Positions 57,269-64,000 of a stretch of 64,000 nt of DNA are shown piece after piece; position 1 is the first letter of the stretch, and each line of letters begins with the position of its first letter. Under the pieces are notes generated by a model that saw only the letters and a program-made list of their open reading frames with translations, did not search any database and was not told the origin of the DNA. The DNA comes from Deinococcus apachensis DSM 19763 (GTDB taxonomy: Bacteria > Deinococcota > Deinococci > Deinococcales > Deinococcaceae): NCBI RefSeq assembly GCF_000381345.1, contig NZ_KB906404.1, positions 1 to 64,000 on the forward strand. Reading direction: 5' to 3'. Made by a program: the position numbers and the translations under genes.

Positions 57269-59133
57269 TCAGCGGCTGCTCTCCAGAAGTGCCCAGACCA
57301 GGTGCGCATACTCTTCCCGGGAGCGGCCGGGGGCGTACGTGAAGCTGCCCCCCGTGAGTTGCGCGAGCACGGCGTAGAGGCGCAGGTCGAGCGGTGGGTC
57401 GCCGAACCAAGGACGGGCGGGCAGGCAACCCGGCCCGGTGGCGATCACGTCCACCCGGGCGCCGGTCGCGGCCAGCCCGCGCAGCAGGTCGGGCAGGGCG
57501 CCCAGCCCCTGCGGCAGGGGGGCCACCCCTGTAACCAGCAGCAGGCGTGGCGTTCCCTCCCCGGGCTCGGCCGTTCGCAGGGCCTGGAGCAGCGCGCCGA
57601 CGCTGTCCTGCGGGCAGGCGCTGAGGTCGTCGGCGTGGACCCCCGCGAGCAGTCCGCGCACCTCGTCGTGCGCGTAGGCGGAAGCGATCTCCCGGGGCGT
57701 GTCGGCGTAGGCCGTGACGCCCCAGGTCGTCACCTCGTCGTCGGGCGCGGCGGTCAGGAGGGCCCCCACAGCGTCGGCCACCCCTACGACGGCCGCGGCG
57801 TTCGTCCGGGCCGTGTCGAGCACCAGGGCCACACGCCGGGGCGGGACGCACTCGAGGCTGAGCGGCACGTCCACCGTGCGGAACAGGAGGTCGCCCGGTT
57901 GGGCTTCCGGCCCGGCGCTGGGCACCGTCCCGTCGTACGTTTCCCCGATGGCGTGGACGAACGGGAAGGAGCGGTCCCCGGTCCCCGCCTCCGCGCCGCA
58001 GGTGGCGCCGACGGGCACCCGGGCCGACTCGCCGATGGGCACAGCCCCCCGGGCGGGCGACGCCTCTCCGGGCGGCGTGAAGTTGTAGCGCACGAGGCTG
58101 CCCTCCTGGCCGGTGTTGCCGACCGCCAGGGAGCGGTGGATGGGTCGGTTCAGTGCGGTCCGCAGCGTGAAACGGTCCGGGCTGAGCTGCAATCGGGCGG
58201 GTCGCCGCAGCCGGATGCTCGCGGCGAACTCCGGCAGGGCTTCCACCGGAGTGGTGCTCACCACGTCGGCGGGCGCGAGGCAGGCGCCGCCGTAGAGCAG
58301 GTCGGCGGTGAGGGGTGGCCCAGAAGTGACGCCTGCCTCGTCCAGCATCCCCACGCGCAGGTCACTCCATCGCGAACCGCTGAACACGTAGTCGCCACTG
58401 AGCAGGGCGAAGTTCCCCTTGCCGGGAAAGGCGACGGTCGTCATGACCTTGATCACCTGATCGGCGCCGTCCCGGGTCCAACCAGTCGCCCCCGGGTGCT
58501 CAATGGTGCGGGTTTCCTCGCCCACGTCCGCCACGAAGGTGAGCTTGCCCCCATGAGCTGATACTTCAGCCAACGCGCGGTCACGTCCAGCGAGAGCACG
58601 CCGTCGGCCGGAACACGCATCCGCAGGCCTACGGGCTGGCCCCCCGCCACCCGGTAGACGAAGACGTTCCCCGCCGCGTCGGTCTCGCGCGGCAGGTTGC
58701 GCTGCACGCCCTCCACGTTCACGACGGGAATCCACACGCCGCTCCCATCGGCGTACATGCCCGCGTCGGCGGCCCGGCCCGCCCGCGGCTGTCCACCGAA
58801 GTACAGGTAGGGAAACGCGAGGTTGGTCGCGGCCTGTCCCGGAGGCAACTGCGCGGTCCCCGCCACGAAATTCACGTGGCCCGTCCGCAGCGGGTCGGTC
58901 TGCAAGCGCTCGTACGGGCCGGAGCGCTCGTTGCGGCACACCAGGTAGGTGGTCTGGGTGCGCAGGCCGAACACGCCGGGGTCGATGGGGATCAGGGGCA
59001 GGGGGGCCTGTCCCTCCGAGAGGTCGAGCATGGGGGATGCGGGAACCGCTGGGGGCGGGCCGGACACGGACGGGGAACCGCAGGCGCCCAGCAGCAGCGC
59101 GGGCACGAGCAGGAGGGGGGCGGGATGACGCAT
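57269..59133 (-). pseudogene. VWA-like lipoprotein, frameshifted
   Basis: It starts at 59133 with a lipoprotein signal (LLLVPALLLGACGSP, lipobox LGAC). The first frame runs to LSLDVTARWL. A one-base slip near 58561-58580 leads to the second frame (AEVSAHGGKLTFVADVGEET) and on to 57269. The C-terminal half has a von Willebrand A-like region RRVALVLDTARTNAAAVVGV, with a degenerate MIDAS (DTART for DxSxS), then EVTTWGVTAYAD and TPRLLLVTGVAPL. Rejoined length is about 620 residues. It follows the Vgb-like lipoprotein in the same operon. Confidence 0.7.
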
Positions 59134-59268
59134 GGGACTCCTCTCGGAGGGAGGCGACTAGAGAGGCGCGAAGAGGCAAGCCCAGACCGGGAGGAACTCG
59201 CTACACCCTGGAAGGAGGGGATGGTGAGACTGGACGGACACCGCCTGCTTCCGGAACCGCTGTGAGCT

Positions 59269-60333
59269 TCAGCCGCCGCCACTCACCTCCAGCCGCCCGA
59301 TCTTGCCCGCGTCCATCAGGGTGAACCACAGCGCCCGGTCCGGCCCGAGGACGAGGTGGTACGGCCGGCCCTGCGGAGTCAGGATGGGGTAGCGGGTGAG
59401 CCTGCCGTCCGGCGTCATGCGCCCGATCTCGTGGGAGTTGTACCCCGTGAACCACACCGCGCCGTCGGGACCGACCGCCACGCTGATGGGGTTCATGCCG
59501 GGGGCTGGGAAGAAGCTGATCTGGCCGTCCGCCGTCACCCGCCCGATCACCGAGGCGTTCGAGCCCGCGAACCACATCGTCCCGTCCGCGGCGGCCGTCA
59601 TCCGCAGCGGGACGATGGGCTTGTCCTCCGGGCCCAGGCCCACCGGGAACAGGGTGTACTTCCCGTCGGCCGTCATCCGCAGCAGGGCCCACGCCCCCGC
59701 CTTCAGGTCTCGCACCCGGAACCACAGCGCACCGTCTGTCGCCACGGCGGGTCCCACCGGACGTGCCAGGTACTCGGGGAGCGCGATCTCGCTGACCGCC
59801 CCGTCGGGCGCCACCCGGCCGACCTTGCCGCTGGCCCACTGGGAGAACCACATCGCCCCGTCCGGCCCGGCGGCGACCCCCAGCGGAGAGCTGTTGTACG
59901 TGGGGACGCGAACCTCGCTCACCCGGCCGTCCATGCTGATGCGGCCCAGGCGGTCGGCGGCGGACTCGGTAAACCAGACCGCACCGTCGGGGGCCACGCC
60001 CACGAAGCCCTGCCGGGGCTCGGTGCTCTCGGGGGTGGGGATGGGGTACTCGGTGACCTGCCCCCCGGCCGTGATCCGCCCGATCCGGTTCGCCCCCGTC
60101 TCGTGAAACCAGATCGCTCCGTCGCCCCCGACCACGAGGCCGCCGGGCAGGGCGTTCGGGGTGGGTAGGTCGTACTCGGTCATGACAACCTGCGGGCCGG
60201 GCTGGCTGCCCCGCGCGGCGTAGACGGGTGAGGCGCGCGAGGAGACGGCGACCGGGGGGCTCGACAGGGTGGGCGCGCAAGCGGCGAGGGCCAATGTCAG
60301 GGCGAGGGCGTGCAGGAAGAAGGGGGTGCGCAT
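59269..60333 (-). CDS. Vgb-like (virginiamycin B lyase family) beta-propeller lipoprotein
   Basis: A 354-residue lipoprotein (lipobox LAAC in LALTLALAACAPTL). Seven or so Vgb repeats follow: GGDGAIWFHETGANRIGRIT, GVAPDGAVWFTESAADRLGR, AAGPDGAMWFSQWASGKVGR, AVGPDGAVWFTGYNSHEIGR, LGPDRALWFTLMDAGKIGRL. True Vgb enzymes linearise streptogramin B; the lipoprotein anchor here makes a surface sensor or binding role at least as likely. It is 47 bp after the 67-residue gene and 135 bp before the VWA lipoprotein. Confidence 0.82.
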   Translation of the reverse strand: MRTPFFLHALALTLALAACAPTLSSPPVAVSSRASPVYAARGSQPGPQVVMTEYDLPTPNALPGGLVVGGDGAIWFHETGANRIGRITAGGQVTEYPIPTPESTEPRQGFVGVAPDGAVWFTESAADRLGRISMDGRVSEVRVPTYNSSPLGVAAGPDGAMWFSQWASGKVGRVAPDGAVSEIALPEYLARPVGPAVATDGALWFRVRDLKAGAWALLRMTADGKYTLFPVGLGPEDKPIVPLRMTAAADGTMWFAGSNASVIGRVTADGQISFFPAPGMNPISVAVGPDGAVWFTGYNSHEIGRMTPDGRLTRYPILTPQGRPYHLVLGPDRALWFTLMDAGKIGRLEVSGGG

Positions 60334-60380
60334 GGGCGTTCCTCCATGACTTCGGGGATGGCGGGTGTGTTTTCCAGGGG

Positions 60381-60584
60381 TCAACCGGCGGAGCGCAGGC
60401 GTGTGAGTAGCCACCCCCACACCCGCGACAGGGCCAGCGTCTCGGGATGACGTGGGGGCCGGGGTTCGGCGGTGCGCGAGGCGAGCAGGCGTGCCGTCCG
60501 CGCCTCTTCCATCAGGTGCTGGTGATGCTCCAGGGCGCGCTCGTGGCGCTGCTGGTCGGCCCAACTGACCCCCTGGTAGTTCAT
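60381..60584 (-). CDS. small hypothetical protein, coupled to an upstream peptide
   Basis: A 67-residue basic protein: MNYQGVSWADQQRHERALEH, HQHLMEEARTARLLASR, then LSRVWGWLLTRLRSAG with a short amphipathic C-terminal helix. Its ATG overlaps the stop of the 34-residue gene (ATGA at 60581-60584), so translation is coupled. No family is recognised. It is the second gene of the minus-strand operon. Confidence 0.55.
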   Translation of the reverse strand: MNYQGVSWADQQRHERALEHHQHLMEEARTARLLASRTAEPRPPRHPETLALSRVWGWLLTRLRSAG

Positions 60585-60685
60585 GACGTCTCCTTCTGGG
60601 CACCGGGCACTTCGGCGGCGGTGAGAGGGCCAACGTCGAGCTTGATCTTCATGGGCAGGCGGCGGAGAGTGCGCAGGCTGTTCAT
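60581..60685 (-). CDS. 34-residue peptide, first gene of the lipoprotein operon
   Basis: ATG 60685 has an excellent AAGGAGGGG site 5 bases upstream. The product begins MNSLRTLRRLPMKIKLDVGP and ends EVPGAQKETS. A basic N-terminus and a KIKLDVGPLTAAE segment give it a leader-peptide look, but no cognate modification enzyme is adjacent. It overlaps the next gene by 4 bp. It could be a small protein in its own right, a translational leader or a signal precursor. Confidence 0.5.
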   Translation of the reverse strand: MNSLRTLRRLPMKIKLDVGPLTAAEVPGAQKETS

Positions 60686-60865
60686 GATGTTCCCCTCCTT
60701 GGGGTGCCGGAAGGGTAAGCGGGAAGGCGCGTGGAAACGCACCTCCCAGGTCGTGGAAGGTGGGAGGTGCGCGACCTCCCAGGGGCCCGGCCACCTTCAA
60801 CACGCCGTGCAAAAGTGCTTACACTGGGGACCACCCACCCCTTCCCCCCTCCCGGGGAGATCAGG

Positions 60866-63800
60866 ATGACGGCGCCCCCCCGGTACGTCCGCCAATACGA
60901 GTTGCTCGAACGCGTCGGCGCGGGCGCGTACGGCGAGGTGTACCGCGCCTACCAGGCCGAGGTGGGCCGCGAGGTCGCCGTCAAGGTCATTCGCCCGGAA
61001 CTCGCCGCCCAGCCCGAGTTCGTGCGCCGCTTCGAGGTGGAGGCCCAGCTCGTCGCGCGGCTGGAACACCCCCACATCGTTCCGCTGTACGACTACTGGC
61101 GCGAGCCGGGCGGGGCCTACCTCGTCATGCGCTGGCTGCCGACCACGCTCGCGCGGCGGCTGGACGCGGGCCCGCTGACGCTTCCCGAGGGCCTGCGGCT
61201 GGTCCGGCAGGTCGGGGCGGCCCTGGCGGCGGCGCACCGTCAGGGGGTGGTGCATCACGACGTGAAGCCGGACAACCTCCTGCTTGACGAGGACGGCAAC
61301 GCGTACCTGGCTGATTTCGGGATCGCGCGCCCGGTGGGGCGGGGTGGGGGGGCGGGCTCCCCCTACCTCCCGCCCGAGCAGGGGCGGGGGGAGCCGCCGG
61401 GCCCCCTGGGGGACCTGTACAGCCTGGGCCAGGTGCTGCGCGCTGCGCTGGGGGCGGACGGCCGGGGCGCCGGGATGCCTGGGGACGTGCTCGCCGTGCT
61501 GGCGACCGCGACTGCCCCTGAGCCCAGCCACCGCTACGCGGACGTGGCCCGCTTCGTCGCCGCTTTCGAGGCTGCCGCCGGGCCCCGGCCGAGTCGTGAC
61601 CCCCAGCCCCTCCCCGATCCCCTGACCGAGCGGGAGCGGGACGTGCTGCGGCTGATGGTGGCGGGGCTGAGCAACAGGCAGATTACGCAGCACCTCCCCC
61701 TCACCCTGGAGACGGCCCGCTGGTACGTGAAGCAGGTGTACGCCAAGCTCGACGTGCACAGCCGGGAGGAGGCGGTGCGGCGGGCGGGGGAGTTGGGCCT
61801 CTTCGCCCAGGGGGGCACGGCCCCGCCCACCCCCGCGCCCCTCAGCCCGCGGGAGGAGGTCGGCGCTCCCCCCAACCCCTACAAGGGCCTGCGCCCCTTC
61901 GGGGAGGCGGACGCGCCGGACTTCTTCGGGCGAGAGCGGGAGGTCGCGGCGCTGCTGGAGCACCTGAAGGGGTCGCGCTTCGTCGCGCTCGTCGGGCCCA
62001 GCGGGAGCGGCAAGTCCTCGGTGGTCCGCGCGGGGCTGCTGCCCGCCCTATGGTCCGGGGCGCTGCCGGGCTCGGGCAAGTGGTTCGTGGCGACCCTGCT
62101 GCCCGGCCCGCACCCGCTCGCGGCGCTGGGAGCGGCCCTCACCGGAGTCGCTCTGCGCTCCCCGCCCCCGGACCTGCTGGGTGCTGGGGACCTAACGGCC
62201 CTCGCACCAGCCATCCTGCCCTCGGACCCGGAAACCGAACTCCTCGTGGTGATCGACCAGTTCGAGGAAGTCTTCACCCTGACCAGGGACGTGCGCGAGC
62301 GGGACGCGCTGCTGGCGGGAATCGCCGAAGCTGTGGGCGCGGAGGACAGCCGGGTGCGGGTGGTCGTCACCCTGCGCGCCGACTTCTACGACCGGCCGCT
62401 GCTGCACCCGGCGACCGCCGGGCTGATGCGCGAGCACACCCTGGCCCTCACCCCGCTGAGCCCGGAGGACCTCGCCCGGGCGGTGACCGGACCTGCCCGC
62501 CGCGCGGGGCTGAACCCGGAGCCCGCGCTCACTGTCGCCCTCGTCCGCGACGCAGGGGGCAGCCCGGCCCGCTGCCGCTGCTGCAATACGCGCTGACCGA
62601 ACTCTACGAGCGCCGCGAGGGCCGCACCCTGACCCTCGCCGCCTACGAGGCGCTGGGCGGCCTGCGCGGCACGCTGGCCCGGCGGGCGGAAGGACTGCTC
62701 GCGTCGCTGGGCAAGGCCGAGCGGCCCCTGGTGCGCGAGGTCTTCCTGCGCCTGGTGACCCTGGGCGAGGCGGGCGAGGAGACCCGGCGCCGCGCCCCCC
62801 TGGCCGAACTGCACGCCCTGGACGAGGAGCGGGTGCCCGAGGTGCTGGACCTCTACACCGGGCGCCGCCTGCTCACCGCCGACCACGACCCCCTGACCCG
62901 TGAGCCCACCGTCGAGGTCGCCCACGAGGCGCTGCTGACCGGGTGGCCCACCCTGCGCGCCTGGCTGGACTCGGCCCGGGAGGACCTGCGGCGCCAGAGG
63001 TTGCTCGCCCGGCGAGCCCACGAGTGGCGGGGGGCGGACCGGGACCCCGGCGCCCTGCTGCGCGGCGCCCCGCTCGCCGAGGCGGAGGCCTGGGCCCGGG
63101 GGGCGTCCCTGCGCCTCACCCCGGAGGAGACCGAGTACCTGGCGGCCAGCGCGGCGCAGCGGGACCGGGAGACGGCGGAGGAGGGCGCGCGGCAGGCCCG
63201 CGAGCGGCATCTCGAAGGCCGGGCGCGGCGCTTTCTTACAGCGCTGTCGGCGGTGCTGCTGGTCTCCACCGTGCTGGCGGGCGGGCTGAGCTTGTGGGCG
63301 CTGCGCAGCCGCCAGGAGGCCCACGCCAGCCTCGCCCGCAGCGAGAGCCAGCGGCTGGCCGCCGAGGCGACGGCCCTGCTGAACGGTCGGGGTGACCCGG
63401 AACTCGCTGCGCTGCTCGCCGTCCACGCGACCCGCCTCTCGCCCACCCGCGAGGCCGACCTTGCCCTGCAACGCGCCGCGCAGCACGACTTCGGGCGCAA
63501 GCTCTTCCAGATTGGGGGCTATCCCGAGACACTGGCGGCCTCCCCGGACGGGCGCTCTGTCGCGGTGGGTACCTACGCGGGCAGTTCGGGGACGGCGGCG
63601 GTGCGGTTGTGGGACGCTCGCTCAGGAACCGCCAGCGTCCTGTGGCAGGACGTGGCAGGTAATCCGGGGCCGCTTTCCTTTTCCCCCGATGGCCGCCTCC
63701 TGAGCTTCACCACCTTCGACCGGGACTACACGCGCTCCACCGTGCGGCTGTACGACGTGGACAGCCGCACCGTGCGGTGGACGCGCAAGCTGACGGGAAA

Positions 63801-64000
63801 CGGGAGACTCTTCCTCTCGGCCTCCGGGGTAGGTCTGCTGGGGCTGGACGGCGCCCCCTCCGAGGTCGTTTCCCTCGCGGACGGTCGGAGGCGGCGGGTG
63901 CTGCCCCCAGACCTCGACGGGTGGATAGGAGCGGTGTCCCCCGACGGGCGGCGGCTGGCCCTGGCGGCCGGGAACGACCTGCGGGTGCTGGACGCCCGCA
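60866..64000 (+). pseudogene. Ser/Thr kinase - LuxR HTH - nSTAND ATPase - WD40 fusion, frameshifted, runs off window
   Basis: Domain order by residue: Hanks kinase 11-235 (Gly loop GAGAYGEV 18-25, Lys40, catalytic VVHHDVKPDN with Asp132, DFG Asp150), LuxR-type helix-turn-helix 253-312 (LTERERDVLRLMVAGLSNRQ), nSTAND P-loop ATPase from 337 (FFGREREVAALLEHL, GPSGSGKS 377-384, VVIDQFEEVFTL). Near base 62555-62559 (GGGGG) the frame breaks and stops at 62596. A one-base change restores QPGPLPLLQYALTELYERRE and a frame open to 64000. That frame has one TM helix (LSAVLLVSTVLAGGLSLWAL) and WD40 repeats (AASPDGRSVAVGTY, LSFSPDGRLLSF). It is divergent from the lipoprotein operon. If intact it is a membrane-spanning sensor kinase with its own DNA-binding motif. 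Confidence 0.8.

Overview
The window looks like chromosomal DNA of a Deinococcus species or a close relative. It is very GC-rich with short intergenic gaps. It carries a UvsE-type UV damage endonuclease, an HD-Pnk/RNA ligase end-repair pair, a DUF3006/ComEC-like hydrolase pair, mnmE, trmFO, murD-ftsW and ychF, a combination I associate with Deinococcus. Genus is inferred from gene content, not from a marker gene.

Layout. 0-8 kb: an IS630 copy cut by the window edge, a small membrane protein, a CX5R phosphatase, DUF3006 plus a secreted ComEC-like hydrolase whose Excalibur tail is out of frame, an RNA/DNA end-repair operon (HD-Pnk and RNA ligase), then a regulator divergent from an MFS exporter. 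8.2-12 kb: an IS graveyard. One IS3 copy sits at the broken end of an IS630 copy, a second IS3 lies inside that IS630, and a deleted IS1 remnant follows. 12-16.2 kb: an isolated lipid-type cluster (HExxH protein, FtsX-type permease, SDR, acyl-CoA ligase) ending at the 3' half of a tRNA-Arg, which suggests an integration scar. 16.6-19.5 kb: an NTF2-like protein, a decayed IS1 that cuts an IS5 transposase and caps a small ORF, and a TolB-like propeller. 19.7-26.3 kb: a string of small enzymes on one strand (two RibD/DHFR-like reductases, an AHL-lactonase-like MBL protein, two alpha/beta hydrolases, an SMP-30 lactonase, DUF899) next to a TetR gene. 26.6-27.2 kb: gene and IS701 debris.

27-34.3 kb: exonuclease, gluconokinase-DUF2256-uvsE operon, geranylgeranyl-reductase-like flavoprotein, SBBP lipoprotein, a secreted protein and a DUF4242 protein. 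34.6-37.7 kb: a 1034-residue ATPase/BTAD regulator behind a perfect 22-bp palindrome. 38-50 kb is core-like: SDR, mnmE, DUF4258 protein, two acetyltransferases, DUF305 protein, MscS, YdcF, then trmFO, murD and ftsW. 50-53.2 kb: TetR with a divergent MBL gene and inverted-repeat operators, an ABM membrane protein, and ychF.

53.2-57.2 kb is a 3.8-kb block (frameshifted M29 aminopeptidase, CPT-like kinase, serine hydrolase) flanked by two 104-bp direct copies of the ychF promoter and start. 57.3-64 kb holds a possible signalling module. Four genes on the minus strand encode a 34-residue peptide, a 67-residue protein, a Vgb-like propeller lipoprotein and a VWA-like lipoprotein. They are divergent from a kinase-LuxR-nSTAND-TM-WD40 fusion that runs off the window.

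Four non-IS genes carry single apparent frameshifts (near 3242, 53727, 58570 and 62557). Two lie in homopolymer runs, so sequencing error and real inactivation both remain possible. All calls are from reading the sequence and recognising families from memory; no database search was run.
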